Assembly: GCF_900104665.1 (NCBI RefSeq) | Contig: NZ_LT629969.1 | Span: 248,001-312,000, forward strand | Source of the DNA: Traorella massiliensis | Lineage (GTDB): Bacteria; Bacillota_I; Bacilli_A; Erysipelotrichales; Erysipelotrichaceae | DNA length: 64,000 bases | Direction of reading: 5' to 3' | Shown here: one piece after another, positions 31,421-41,639 of the stretch | Numbering within the stretch: the stretch's first letter is position 1 | How the letters are laid out: every line of letters begins with the position of its first letter | Program-made: the position numbers and the translations under genes | The notes under the pieces: model-generated | Seen by the model: only the letters and a program-made list of their open reading frames with translations | Database searches by the model: none | Told to the model about the DNA's origin: nothing

Positions 31421-33083
31421 CGCACTAAAAACAAGTGCACAAATGAAATAAAATAAATTTAGCGAAAATCAGGTTTCATTTTTAATCCAAGCATCAAGAT
31501 GAATATTGATGGCGGCAAAGATTGAAAAGAAAGCTGCTTTGGAGTCTTCACGAATTCTCATCTGATGAAGATGATAGTCATTGAGAATTCTATTATTGAT
31601 TCTCTCAGTACAAGTTCTATTTTTGTATAGTTCTTTCCATTTATCTGTTTTGTAAGGAACAGGGCCAAAAAGACGCATATCAAGCGAATCGTTAATGTAA
31701 ACAGTTCTACCATATGGAGAAGGAGAACATGTATCTGCATGTGGACAAGAATCAATCAATCCCATTTTTAGAGGACAACGGAATTTTCTTCTTTGCCTTT
31801 GATAGTCGTAGCCACAGTGATACATTTCAACACCACAATCACAAATTGGTTTGCCGTTTTCACTAATAGAATCAAAGTGTTTATAAATATTTTTACCCAA
31901 TTTACGTTGATTGAAATCAATGATTGGGATAATATTATGGTGACGCAGAAATTGGTAAACGGCAGAAGAATCGCTTGCGGAATCGAAACACATGAATTTT
32001 GGAGAGAGTTCAGGGTTAATATCAAGGAAACGAGCGGTAGAGGAAATGGAAGACAGAGCATCATGACGAGAAGCTTTCTCTAAATCGATAAAGACGGGAA
32101 GGTCAGTATGGATTAGAGGGTTATGATAAGAAATGTTATAGAGAGTATAACCGAAGTAATACATTCCAAGATCACTGTCCCAGCCAAAATCTGCGTTTTT
32201 AGCGCTATAACGATGAGTGTTTAAAATATTGTCATCTTTAATGATTTGATGACCAAAAGGAGAAGCATGAATATGAAAAGCAGAACCATCACCAGAAAAG
32301 ACAAGATTGTAGGAATCAATAAAGCCCATGTCATGAGAAGGAATGACAGCAATAGCGTTAAAAAGTAATTGAAGAGTATAAATCATACGATCACGGTCAA
32401 AAACAGAACCATCATGAGTGTAATTATCGAAAAGAGAATAAGTATCATCATTAGAGAAGTTCATTAATTTTTCACCTTTCTTAGGTTTAGAAGAATTAGA
32501 TTTATTCGTAAAAAGGCCTTTAGGAAGAAGATCGTTATGGTGAGAAAAAGAATGAGTGATACGGTTAATGAAATCGTAATGAGAAGAATGGTTAGGAACA
32601 TTCCAAGAACCGATAAGATATTGAAGAAGCCTATCGTGATGAACTTCATAACACCAATTTTTAAGAGAAGTAAAACCAAGATGAAGCATCAAAACGACAG
32701 AACGCAAATAGATAGCAGGATCGTTAGCGGGACGACCCAAAGGAGAATATAAAGGAAAGATGATATCGGCGACAAGGTCGACATCAAGTTTAGACAACTT
32801 ATGAATAGCAGACTTAAAATTAGGAGAAGAAAGTCTGAAAAGATCAGAAGTTGAAAGAGAAGACTTTTCTGTCTTAAGAAATTCTTTGTAATCTTGAGAC
32901 GAAGAGAAATAAATTAACATTGAAGATCACCACCTACTTACTACAGAAAGGCGAGCAAAGCGAGCCCGCAACGAGGGCGATTTGTCAAGCAAAAAGTGAA
33001 AAAAGTTGGGGGGATTTCAAAAAAACGGCAATTAAAAAAGAGCGTAAACAAGCCGTTAAAATGTTTTCGACCACGCTCATTTA
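31421..33083. mobile_element. Insertion sequence (IS1182/IS4-superfamily type) in the arsenic locus
   Basis: A transposase on the minus strand is framed by short inverted ends: AATGAGCG at 31421 and CGCTCATT ending at 33083, with a looser match further in (AAAAC). AT-rich bases at both flanks hide any target duplication. The element separates arsP from the thioredoxin and arsC genes. The right end (32940-33080) contains repeats such as AACGGC/GCCGTT and no gene. Confidence 0.65.
31469..32920 (-). CDS. DDE transposase with DUF772 domain
   Basis: 483 residues. The N-terminal DUF772 region (FPLYSPLGRPANDPAIYLRS, VLMLHLGFTSLKNWCYEV) is followed by an RNase H-type catalytic domain (FSGDGSAFH, MCFDSASDSSAVYQFLRHH, E in the RTCTERINNRI segment) and a cysteine-bearing insert (CDCGVEMYHC, CPLKMG, CPHADTC) as in IS1182-like transposases. 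The reading frame is intact, so the element may still move. The family is assigned by pattern, not by search. Confidence 0.8.
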   Translation of the reverse strand: MLIYFSSSQDYKEFLKTEKSSLSTSDLFRLSSPNFKSAIHKLSKLDVDLVADIIFPLYSPLGRPANDPAIYLRSVVLMLHLGFTSLKNWCYEVHHDRLLQYLIGSWNVPNHSSHYDFINRITHSFSHHNDLLPKGLFTNKSNSSKPKKGEKLMNFSNDDTYSLFDNYTHDGSVFDRDRMIYTLQLLFNAIAVIPSHDMGFIDSYNLVFSGDGSAFHIHASPFGHQIIKDDNILNTHRYSAKNADFGWDSDLGMYYFGYTLYNISYHNPLIHTDLPVFIDLEKASRHDALSSISSTARFLDINPELSPKFMCFDSASDSSAVYQFLRHHNIIPIIDFNQRKLGKNIYKHFDSISENGKPICDCGVEMYHCGYDYQRQRRKFRCPLKMGLIDSCPHADTCSPSPYGRTVYINDSLDMRLFGPVPYKTDKWKELYKNRTCTERINNRILNDYHLHQMRIREDSKAAFFSIFAAINIHLDAWIKNET

Positions 33084-33103
33084 TTTAAAGGAGAAATTGA
33101 AAG

Positions 33104-33439
33104 ATGAAATTATTTGGAAAAAAGAAACAGGAAAATACATGCTGCTGTGCTGATAAGTATACAGCAGAGAATATGCAAAAAGCTGAAAGCAAAAAACAAG
33201 AAACAGGAATCAAGATTCTTGGATCAGGATGTTCAAAATGTAGACAATTAGAAAAATCAACACGACAGGCAATACAAGAATTGGATCTTGATCTTAATGT
33301 TGAACATATTACAGATTTTACTCAAATAGCAAGTTATGGAGTTATGTCCACTCCTGCTTTAGTAGTTAATGGAAAGGTAGTATCTTTTGGAAAAGTTTTA
33401 TCAGTAGAGGAAGTAAAAAGCATTTTAAAAGAAATTTAG
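33104..33439 (+). CDS. Thioredoxin-like small protein with N-terminal Cys cluster
   Basis: 111 residues. The C-terminal 75 residues are a MTH895/TM0996-type thioredoxin fold with active site GSGCSKCRQLE and the cis-Pro loop MSTPALVVNG. A Lys-rich N-terminal extension carries CCC at residues 13-15. In other genomes this protein is commonly next to ArsP-type permeases; here it probably gives electrons to ArsC or delivers arsenite to the permease. AAAGGAGAAATTG lies before the ATG, just outside the IS right end. It was probably in one operon with arsP before the insertion. Confidence 0.85.
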   Translation: MKLFGKKKQENTCCCADKYTAENMQKAESKKQETGIKILGSGCSKCRQLEKSTRQAIQELDLDLNVEHITDFTQIASYGVMSTPALVVNGKVVSFGKVLSVEEVKSILKEI

Positions 33440-33465
33440 GATTTGAATAATTGAAGGTGAAAAAA

Positions 33466-33915
33466 ATGAGAAATCAATTACCTAAGGTTGCATTTGTTTG
33501 TGTTCACAATTCCTGTCGCAGTCAGATTGCGGAAGCATTGGGAAAACATTTAGCTTCTGAAGTTTTTGAAAGCTATTCAGCTGGTACAGAAATAAAAAAT
33601 CAAATCAATCAGGATGCTGTTCGGCTAATGAAAGACTTATATCAGATAGATATGGAAAAAACACAATATTCGAAACTTTTGTCAGATATAATTCCTGTAG
33701 ATGTTGTAATAACAATGGGATGTAATGTGAACTGTCCTAATTTACCTTGCCAATATCGAGAAGACTGGGGATTGAGCGATCCTACTGGAAAAAGTGATGA
33801 CGAATTTCAAGATATAATAAAAATAATTCATGCAAAAGTACTTCAGTTAGCTAATAAAATTAAAAATAATGAAATTATAAATAAAGATGTAAAAGAATTT
33901 AAGGACAGTCGATAA
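33466..33915 (+). CDS. arsC: Arsenate reductase, thioredoxin-coupled
   Basis: 149 residues of the low-molecular-weight phosphatase fold. The catalytic P-loop is CVHNSCRS at about residues 11-18, and the two resolving cysteines lie in CNVNCPNLPC, followed by EDWGLSDPTGKSDDEF. This is the S. aureus pI258 type that reduces arsenate to arsenite with a Cys relay to thioredoxin. The ATG at 33466 is preceded by GAAGGTGA; a TTG five codons earlier is less likely. Its partner thioredoxin is the gene before it. Confidence 0.92.
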   Translation: MRNQLPKVAFVCVHNSCRSQIAEALGKHLASEVFESYSAGTEIKNQINQDAVRLMKDLYQIDMEKTQYSKLLSDIIPVDVVITMGCNVNCPNLPCQYREDWGLSDPTGKSDDEFQDIIKIIHAKVLQLANKIKNNEIINKDVKEFKDSR

Positions 33916-33930
33916 TATATCGGCTGTTTT
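33905..33930 (+). terminator. Terminator overlapping the arsC stop
   Basis: ACAGTCGATA and TATCGGCTGT pair with one mismatch around ATA, followed by TTTT. It ends the arsenic genes. Confidence 0.7.
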
Positions 33931-35070
33931 CAGAATAAAAGATACAAATAAAAATTAGTATGCGATTTGCTTTATTTTAATATAAATTGTGATAACAGAA
34001 CTTTTGAAAAAGGACAAACTGCGACTATAGATGGTTAACATTGCTTATCAAAGTTCCATCGATAGTATGAACCTGATTGTAAAAAAAGAAAGTGAAAATA
34101 AAACCCATGAATAAAGAATATATTGAAGATAGAAAGATAAAAATTATAGATCCTTCTAAAGTAGATATTAACTGATACAAATATAAAATTGATCAGATTT
34201 TCAATAAAACTATGCAATTTTATAGATGATTAGATAGTATGGACTATTTAACAAAAAAAGATTGATAAGCTATCATGAAAGAGCAAATTATTTATCCTAT
34301 TATGGAATATATCAACATCTAAATGCTCAAGAAATATAACTTCTAATTCAGTTAAAAAATATAAACATAAAAGTAAATATTACAAATTTAAGTTCTAAAA
34401 TAGTGCTATACTATAATCGTAAGGGCTTTCAGTTTTTTGTCAAAATAGCGAAAACATTTATGGAAGATTTATATATTAAAAATCTATCTTGTATTGCATA
34501 AAATAATTATAAGAATTTGAATTTGCATTAAATATGTCTAAAATTGTAATTGTCTTTGTATATGATAGATAAGAAAGGTATATTTTTTTGCTTAATATAT
34601 GAAATAACATATCATAAAAAATAAAAGAATTTTGAATTTGTTTTATATTTTAGGGATATAAAAGTATGAAAAATTATGTTGTATGAGATAATTACAGTTT
34701 AAAGTTAAGGAAATAAGATAGAGAAAGAATATGTAAATGTAAAATGATGAATATTAGAGAATTTATTTTACTAATAAAACTGAATTTTTTATTTGTTTAG
34801 AGATAACATGATTGAATAAAATAAGTAAATTTGTAAGGATAAAGAGGTGATGCAGGGGATAATGTTAAAGAATTTTAGTAGTAAAAACATAAGGAGGGAT
34901 ATGATGACATAGAGTATTAAGAGTTTGAGTTACTTTGAAAGAAACATATTTAAATTAATCAATTAATATTGAAATATATTTCAGACATTATATATCAGTC
35001 AGATGTATAAATATATGAAATATTTAGGCCAAACAATGAGAAAGGATTTTATTGTAGCAAGAGGAAAGAT
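33931..35070. other. Gene-poor AT-rich stretch with coding relics
   Basis: No intact gene. At 34060-34200 NLIVKK is followed one frame over by KPMNKEYIEDRKIKIIDPS, a decayed copy of the segment behind the RlmD-like gene at 28190-28340. Near 34250-34330 a string like ISYHERANYLSYYG reads out of frame and is too short to place. The rest is AT-rich. At 34891 AAGGAGGGAT is followed by ATGATGACATAG, a two-codon start-stop. The last 180 bases lead into the glycosidase. Confidence 0.6.
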
Positions 35071-38000
35071 ATGAAAAAGATTATAAGAAAAGCAGTTGCT
35101 TTATTTGTTTCTTTTGCAATAATAGCAACGAATATGGTTAGTGTTAATAATCAAAGCTTAATCCATGCTCAGGATGAACTTGTAAATGTTGCTTTGAATG
35201 AGGGTGTTCAGGTATATACTAAACCGAATGTAAATAATGGTAAAAACATCGTTGACGGCGATACTAGATACCAGTATGTAACACAGGGAGCAAGAAATTA
35301 TATAGACTTATCTTTTAAAGATAGTTCGTTGGATAAAACGATGGAACAGGATGAAAATGGTTATTACTATAATTCTGATGCTTACATTATTGTGGATTTA
35401 GGAAAAACATATTCATTAAGTTCATTAAAAGTTTATGATTTTGAGCGTGAGGGTGGATTTGAACGTGATTATATTTATGATATTTATGTTTCAAATGATC
35501 CTGATTTTGATATAAATTTCGAATATAATGTAAACTGGCAAAAAGTAGGATCAAAAGAGCCAAATTCAGGAAAATATGTAACGGAATTTGCACTGGAAAA
35601 CAATATAGCAGCAAGATATATAAAATTAGAAAATTTAAAATGTAAAAATGCTGAAGGTTTTGTAATGGTTGAATTGGAAGCTTATGCAAAGGAAACTACA
35701 GACCTTGAAACTATTAAAGGGGAGGCAATTCAACAATTAAATGATTACAAAGCAGATTTAAAGCTGAATGCTGAAGAAACTGAATTAAGAGAAAAAACTA
35801 TTCAAGCCTATACTGAAAAAATCAACAATGCAAGTACAAAAGAAGAAGTTTATGAGCTTTTAGGAAATGGTCAAAATGAATTAGCTACTCTTCTAGAGTT
35901 TGCTGAATATCGAGCATTAAAAATCGATGAAATCAAAAATTATAAAGCTGAAGATGGTATTTTTGCTGATGAGGACAAACAACTTCAATTACAATATTTA
36001 GAGAGTGCTACAGCAGAAATTGAAAATGCAAAAGATATTGCGACGGTTGATAGAATTGTGAGTGATTACAAGAGTAAAGTAGATGAATTGGAAGTGTTGA
36101 TTACATATGAAATTATTCCATCTCCACATGAAATTATTTATCAGAATTCATACACAAAATATCAGTCACTTATTCATGTTGTATCTTCAAAAAATGCGTT
36201 AGATGAAGTAACTGTTAACTATATTAAAGAGATTTTTGGTGAAGAAAACGTAACTTTCTCTAATGAAAAAGATCCTAATAGAACCAATTTATTTTTAGCA
36301 CGTAATGATCTAGATGATGAGGTAAAAGAGAAAATCGTTTCAACATATCCTACGGATATCGATGAATCAGTTTTAGCCAAAAATGAATCTCATATTATTA
36401 TTGCTGATGATAATGGTATTTCTATTCTAGGAAATGATGATGAAGGCTTATTCCGTGGTTTAACAACGATTAAATTTATCAAAGAACAAATCGAAGCTAA
36501 TGAAAAAGGATATCGCCATTTTGTAATCAAGGATTATGCTGATATGTCTTTTAGAGGTTTAATAGAAGGATATTATGGAAAACCATGGTCATGGGATGAA
36601 AAAGCTGAATTATTAGAATTTGGTTCTGATTTCAAGATGAACAAAATAGTTTTTGCTCCTAAAAATGATCCATATCACACAACAAAATGGAAAGAATTAT
36701 ATCCTGATGAAAGTGTTGATCCAGAAAACAATATTCAAAATATCGAAATTGCCGCTCAAACAGCAAGAAAATATAAAGCGGACTTAGTATGGACGGCTCA
36801 TTGCTTTGGTTATACTGATCTTGCCAATGCCGGAGAGAATGGAATCAGATATAAAGAGGGAGACGAAAACATTCCAGGATCAGATATTAATTTGCTGAAA
36901 GCTAAATTTCAACAGATGTATGATGCAGGTGTACGTACATTTGGTCTGTTGCTAGATGACTGTGACTATGGACCTAGAACATTGAATGATCCATGGCCTA
37001 ATATTTATAATCCAAACGAACCGTTAGATGAATCAGTTCTTAAGGAAACAACAGCAATCGTAAATATAATGGCTGACTGGTGTAAAGAAAAAGGTGACTG
37101 TTACGATTTAATCTTCTGCCCAGCAGGATATGTAACAAGCTGGATGCAAAATGGATTTGGCAATTATTTTAAACAAGCCTATCCATATCAAGAAATTTCT
37201 TATTATGATATTAACTTTAGAGATAATGTTCAGATAATAACTACCGGAACGGGTGTATTCAGTGATACAAATCAAAGAGTTGCAGATTTATTTAAAAGTG
37301 CCGGAGTAGGGCCTGAAACTGGATATGCAGAAGGGGAAGAAAGAAGATCACCACTTATGTGGACAAATTATCCAACAGTTGATAATGCTAGTGCGTTGGA
37401 TTTTGGGCCAATCGAAAACTTCAGAACTGATTTAAATCCTGAAGATTTAAGTGGTATGATGTCGAATCCGTTCCAATGGGCACAGTTCAATAAAACTGTT
37501 ATTCCTATGGTAACTCAATATACCTGGAATCTAAAGGACTATGATGCACAAGAGGTTTACAACAATTCAATGAAGTATATTATGGATACTGAAGACTTAG
37601 CTGATGCAATGCTAATTTTCACCAATCATAATAGTACTAGAGGAAGCGAAGGAGAAGGTAGCACAGAACTCAAAGAAGCTATCAGTGCATTTGAAAAGGA
37701 AATTACAAAAGAGAATGCAAATGATCTTTTAACTGAAATCAATAAAATTGTAGAAGCATGCAGTACTTTATTAGATGAGAGTCAATATACAAATAAAGGC
37801 ATGTATGATCAATTATATCCATATGCAAATTCATTAAGAGATTTAGCTGGATCCATTCAAAAATATATGGAAGCATTTGGTGAAGGTGTAAACTACAGAG
37901 AAAAATTTACTGATGCTCATCATTTATTTGATCAGCATACTACATATGTGCTCAAAGATATTCCTCAAAAGAATGGAACGGTAAAGGATATGTATACGGT

Positions 38001-39915
38001 TTGCGGTACTCGCACTTTACAACCTTTCTATGAATGGCTTCAGGAACATGAAGAAGACCTGATTTATGCTATTGATGAAAATGCACAAGAAGAAATACAG
38101 GCTAAAAAAGAGTTAGTTTCTTATCTTAATGATCAAATCACAGTTGCTCAGAATGATATTTACTATTATGGATATGCAGAAAAACTTGTTGAAGAATTAG
38201 AAAACAAGATTGAAGAAATCAATAATATGACTCTTGAAAATTTACCATCACTGGATGAATTAAAAGGTGAGGTGGAAACGATCGTATCAAATTATGATAC
38301 TTATAAGCCAAGAGTTAATCCAAACGATTTAATTTCAAATAGCAAGGAGGTTATTTTATCTGCAGGAAATTTAGAAAATGTCAATGGAAATAAAGTAGAA
38401 AGTATCCTAGATGGCAAAATAGATACAACTTGTTCTACAGTTATGGGTGAGGAAAATCCAGCATATGTGCAATTAGATTTTGGAAAGGAAGTCTCCTTAG
38501 AAAATATCCATGTAATTTGCTATACAGATCCTAAAGGTAAGTACAGATGGTATAAGTATGATGTTTATACAAGTACTGATGGAGAAAAATTTGAATTATT
38601 AGTTAACAAAGATGGAGAAGAACTAGAAGAAGGAAATGGTGAATGGTTTGATGCACGTGGAATAAGTGCGAGATATGTTCGAATAGTAGGACAATCAAAC
38701 TCTGTAAACAAGTATTTCCATGTTGCTGAGGCAGAAGTTTATAAAACAGAAATTGATAAAACAGAATTGATAAATTTAATTAACAGAGCTGAATCATATA
38801 ATGAAAATCTATATACTTCGAATTCTTGGGACAATCTCGAAAAAGTATTATCACAAGCAATATCCATTGTGAAAGACAGTAATGTTACTCAGTCTGAAGT
38901 AGATAAGAGTATAGACGAATTGAATTCTGCAATAGATGGTTTAGTTTATAAAGAAGCTGACTATACAAAAGTAGATGAAATGATAACTAAGGTAAATGCA
39001 TTAGATAAGAATATGTATAAAGACTTCTCAGGAGTAGAAGAAGCATTGGCTAATGTAGTTTATGATTTGGATATCACGCATCAAACAGAAGTAGATACAA
39101 TGGCTAAAGCGATTGAGGATGCAATCAATGCTCTTGAGTATAAGGGTGCTGATTACACAGCTTTGAATTCTGCAATATTAAAAGCAACGAACTTAGATAA
39201 GAACTTGTATAAAGACTTCTCAGCAGTAGAAAAAGCATTGGAAGCAGTCAACCCTGATTTAGATATCACTCAACAGGAAGAAGTCGATGCCATGGCAAAA
39301 GCTATTGAAGATGCCATCCGTGCTCTTGAATACAAAGATGCTGACTATAGTAAGGTCAATGATGCAGTTACAAAAGCTAATGGGCTGAACAAAGATCTTT
39401 ATAAGGACTTCTCAGCAGTAGAAAAAGCATTGGAAGCAGTCAACCCTGATTTAGATATCACTCAACAGGAAGAGGTAGATGCCATGGCAAAAGCTATTGA
39501 AGATGCCATCCGTGCTCTTGAATATAAAGATGCTGATTACAGTGCGGTAGAGAAAGCAAAGGAAAAAGTACCGGCTGATCTAAGTATCTATACAGAAGAA
39601 TCGGTAAAAGCATTGGATGATGCACTGGCAGGTGTTGTAGAAGGCAAGAATATCACTGAACAGGAAGAAGTGGATGCGATGGCCAAAGCAATTGAAAATG
39701 CAATCAATGGACTGGTGAAGAAGGATACAGGAAAGCCTGAGGATCCATCAAAACCAAGCGAACCAACAACACCAACTGATCCTGAAACACCATCAGAACC
39801 GGAAGGACCAAATACAAGTGACAATTATCATGTTGCAGTATTTGCAGGACTGATGATTCTGAGTGCAGGAGTACTTGCATTCGTACTTCTCAGAAGAAAA
39901 AGAGAAGCAAAATAA
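35071..39915 (+). CDS. GH84 beta-N-acetylglucosaminidase, cell-wall anchored
   Basis: 1614 residues. Order: signal peptide (1-34), F5/8-type carbohydrate-binding domain (about 40-208), helical linker (210-345), GH84 N-terminal domain (350-490), catalytic barrel with GLIEGYYGKPWSWDEK near 493 and the catalytic Asp pair in LLLDDCDYG near 625, helical region, a second F5/8 domain (about 1090-1227), four FIVAR-type three-helix repeats of about 64 residues (1227-1550), a Pro-rich stretch, and a C-terminal anchor (GPNTSD, a membrane segment, RRKREAK). It probably releases GlcNAc from host glycans or hyaluronan at the cell surface. AGAGGAAAG precedes the ATG. Confidence 0.92.
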   Translation: MKKIIRKAVALFVSFAIIATNMVSVNNQSLIHAQDELVNVALNEGVQVYTKPNVNNGKNIVDGDTRYQYVTQGARNYIDLSFKDSSLDKTMEQDENGYYYNSDAYIIVDLGKTYSLSSLKVYDFEREGGFERDYIYDIYVSNDPDFDINFEYNVNWQKVGSKEPNSGKYVTEFALENNIAARYIKLENLKCKNAEGFVMVELEAYAKETTDLETIKGEAIQQLNDYKADLKLNAEETELREKTIQAYTEKINNASTKEEVYELLGNGQNELATLLEFAEYRALKIDEIKNYKAEDGIFADEDKQLQLQYLESATAEIENAKDIATVDRIVSDYKSKVDELEVLITYEIIPSPHEIIYQNSYTKYQSLIHVVSSKNALDEVTVNYIKEIFGEENVTFSNEKDPNRTNLFLARNDLDDEVKEKIVSTYPTDIDESVLAKNESHIIIADDNGISILGNDDEGLFRGLTTIKFIKEQIEANEKGYRHFVIKDYADMSFRGLIEGYYGKPWSWDEKAELLEFGSDFKMNKIVFAPKNDPYHTTKWKELYPDESVDPENNIQNIEIAAQTARKYKADLVWTAHCFGYTDLANAGENGIRYKEGDENIPGSDINLLKAKFQQMYDAGVRTFGLLLDDCDYGPRTLNDPWPNIYNPNEPLDESVLKETTAIVNIMADWCKEKGDCYDLIFCPAGYVTSWMQNGFGNYFKQAYPYQEISYYDINFRDNVQIITTGTGVFSDTNQRVADLFKSAGVGPETGYAEGEERRSPLMWTNYPTVDNASALDFGPIENFRTDLNPEDLSGMMSNPFQWAQFNKTVIPMVTQYTWNLKDYDAQEVYNNSMKYIMDTEDLADAMLIFTNHNSTRGSEGEGSTELKEAISAFEKEITKENANDLLTEINKIVEACSTLLDESQYTNKGMYDQLYPYANSLRDLAGSIQKYMEAFGEGVNYREKFTDAHHLFDQHTTYVLKDIPQKNGTVKDMYTVCGTRTLQPFYEWLQEHEEDLIYAIDENAQEEIQAKKELVSYLNDQITVAQNDIYYYGYAEKLVEELENKIEEINNMTLENLPSLDELKGEVETIVSNYDTYKPRVNPNDLISNSKEVILSAGNLENVNGNKVESILDGKIDTTCSTVMGEENPAYVQLDFGKEVSLENIHVICYTDPKGKYRWYKYDVYTSTDGEKFELLVNKDGEELEEGNGEWFDARGISARYVRIVGQSNSVNKYFHVAEAEVYKTEIDKTELINLINRAESYNENLYTSNSWDNLEKVLSQAISIVKDSNVTQSEVDKSIDELNSAIDGLVYKEADYTKVDEMITKVNALDKNMYKDFSGVEEALANVVYDLDITHQTEVDTMAKAIEDAINALEYKGADYTALNSAILKATNLDKNLYKDFSAVEKALEAVNPDLDITQQEEVDAMAKAIEDAIRALEYKDADYSKVNDAVTKANGLNKDLYKDFSAVEKALEAVNPDLDITQQEEVDAMAKAIEDAIRALEYKDADYSAVEKAKEKVPADLSIYTEESVKALDDALAGVVEGKNITEQEEVDAMAKAIENAINGLVKKDTGKPEDPSKPSEPTTPTDPETPSEPEGPNTSDNYHVAVFAGLMILSAGVLAFVLLRRKREAK
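39214..39545 (+). repeat. Near-identical 192-bp tandem repeat inside the GH84 gene
   Basis: The run from GACTTCTCAGCAGTAG at 39214 to 39350 returns at 39406 with few changes, a period of 192 bases (64 residues). The protein unit starts YKDFSAVEKALEAVNPDLDI and ends in NKDL. Older, diverged copies lie on both sides (from 38750 to 39720). The repeat encodes a FIVAR module and is recent enough for slippage or recombination. Confidence 0.85.
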
Positions 39916-39918
39916 CAT

Positions 39919-39948
39919 AAAAGAGTTAGTTGAATGACTAACTCTTTA
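39919..39948 (+). terminator. Hairpin after the GH84 gene
   Basis: AAGAGTTAGT and ACTAACTCTT pair around TGAATG. No long T run follows, so it is a weaker terminator or a processing signal. Confidence 0.55.
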
Positions 39949-40078
39949 CAAGAAAATTTACTGCTATTATACTGATAAAGCATATATATTAAATTTGTTA
40001 AAAAAGTTAGAAAGATAAATATTTGATATACAGTTTATCTGTTTCTCACATATCAGATGCTTATCTGAAAACTTTTTA

Positions 40079-40111
40079 AGCTGCTATTCCACCAACTAGC
40101 AGCTTTTTTTT
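40079..40111 (+). terminator. Terminator before the XRE gene
   Basis: AGCTGCTA and TAGCAGCT pair around a 10-base loop, followed by eight T. Confidence 0.9.
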
Positions 40112-40201
40112 GCGACAATAGCTACAGAAGTATGAATTCTACTTTTAAGTGGTATCAAAGATATTCAATTCATGATATATTTTCCGTGAAGGAGTGATTT
40201 G

Positions 40202-40846
40202 ATGAATCAGATCAAAATAGGCAAATTTATTTCTGAACTAAGAAAAAAAGAAGGACTTACTCAAATAGAACTTGGTGAAAAGTTAGGCGTAAGCAATAAA
40301 GCTGTCAGTAAATGGGAAAATGGTAAATGTTTACCTGATCCATCTTTATATGAGCCATTATGCTCAATATTACATATTTCTTTAACTGAATTATTTAATG
40401 GTGAAAGAATTAAAAAGGAAGAAGTATTAGAAAAATCAGATCAAATATTAAGTGATGTCATGCAACATGCAAAATCAAATAAGATTTTAGATTTTATATC
40501 ATCTATTTTAATTGTATCAGCTATTCTTTTATTTTTTATGCCAACACTGAAAGAGTTTGATCAGACATTATCTATCATTACGATATCAATAGGACTTTTA
40601 TTATTAACATTAGGATTATCTTTAAAACTATTTATTTGGCAAAGAATTAATAACAAGAAAATTAAAAATACTGGAATGGGCTTTACAAGTGGTCTTACTT
40701 TATTATTTATAGCTTTAAAGCTAACTGGATATATTGACTGGCCTTGGATTTGGGTCATTTCACCTATCTGGATTGTTATATTACTCTTATTAATTTTATT
40801 CGCTATTGTCATGATAGGGGGCAGGATCAAGAAGGGAAAATGGTAA
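40202..40846 (+). CDS. XRE-family regulator with membrane tail
   Basis: 214 residues. XRE helix-turn-helix in residues 5-62 (LTQIELGEKLGVSNKAVSKWENG), a linker, then three or four hydrophobic segments (about 97-115, 124-143, 158-175, 182-205). It starts MNQIKIGKFISELRKK, very like the protein at 14228 (MNQMKIGSFFKELRKE), so these two are paralogues. GAAGGAGTGATTTG precedes ATG 40202. Target unknown. Confidence 0.82.
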   Translation: MNQIKIGKFISELRKKEGLTQIELGEKLGVSNKAVSKWENGKCLPDPSLYEPLCSILHISLTELFNGERIKKEEVLEKSDQILSDVMQHAKSNKILDFISSILIVSAILLFFMPTLKEFDQTLSIITISIGLLLLTLGLSLKLFIWQRINNKKIKNTGMGFTSGLTLLFIALKLTGYIDWPWIWVISPIWIVILLLLILFAIVMIGGRIKKGKW

Positions 40847-40970
40847 GGATATTGCTATTTGAAACACTTATTAAATTATTTATTGTTAGTATGGTTGTTG
40901 AGTATTTAAATAATGAGATAATATATGTGTTTGAATGAACAAAAAGTGATTAGGAGATATAAGATAGACT

Positions 40971-41465
40971 ATGAAAAATGTAAGTTTTAGATATGCGAAA
41001 TAAAATAATGTTCATTTAATTTTGCAATTTATTAAAGAACTGGCTGAATATGAAAAGAAGCTAGATGAAGTAGTAGCCACAGAAACATTGTTAAAAGAAT
41101 GGATTTTCGAGAAGAAAAAGTCAGAGGTCATTTTTGCTTTAGTGGATGATCATGAAGTAGGTTTTGTTTTATTCTTTCATAATTTTTCTATATTTCTTGG
41201 ACGTGCAGGAATTTATTTAGAAGATTTATATGTTAAACCAGAGTATCGTGGGGTGGGATATGGCAAAGCTTCTTTAAAAAAACTGGCTAAAATAGCTAAG
41301 GAAAGAGGATGTGCTATTGGAGGGTGGTGTTTAGATTGGAATAAATTAAGTATTGATTTTTATCTTTCTTTAGGAGCAGAACCTATGAAGGAATGGACGG
41401 TGTATCGCATTGCTGGAGATACACTTGATCATTTGGCTGAATCACGATCACTGATTTTTATATAA
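40971..41465 (+). pseudogene. GNAT acetyltransferase with early nonsense codon
   Basis: The natural start is ATG 40971, giving MKNVSFRYAK; the next codon, 41001-41003, is TAA. After it the same frame continues NNVHLILQFIKELAEYEKKL through the acetyl-CoA motif VKPEYRGVGYGKASLKKLA and a full GNAT domain similar to diamine acetyltransferases (WNKLSIDFYLSLGAEPM). Only one base separates it from an intact gene of 164 residues. Reinitiation at TTG 41022 is possible but there is no ribosome site, and strand 1 of the fold would be lost. Confidence 0.75.
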
Positions 41466-41639
41466 TGAAAATAAAGGAGCTAACTATATAAAAATCAAGA
41501 GAATTAGATGAAAAAGTTTGAAAATATAAAATTTCTAGTTTTGTATGTTAGCTGGAGCTGTTCTTTGAAAAGTGAATAGTGATTTGTACTTTTTGGGCAT
41601 GATGAAAACAACCTTGATGAAGGGAATTTCTAAAATTTG

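Noticed and set aside
34240-34340. Fragment of a reverse transcriptase or transposase
   Set aside because: A string such as ANYLSYYG was suggestive but it is short, out of frame and has no active-site motif.
34891-34905. Start-stop regulatory ORF before the GH84 gene
   Set aside because: A strong ribosome site is followed by only three codons; it lies 180 bases upstream and there is no further evidence of a role.
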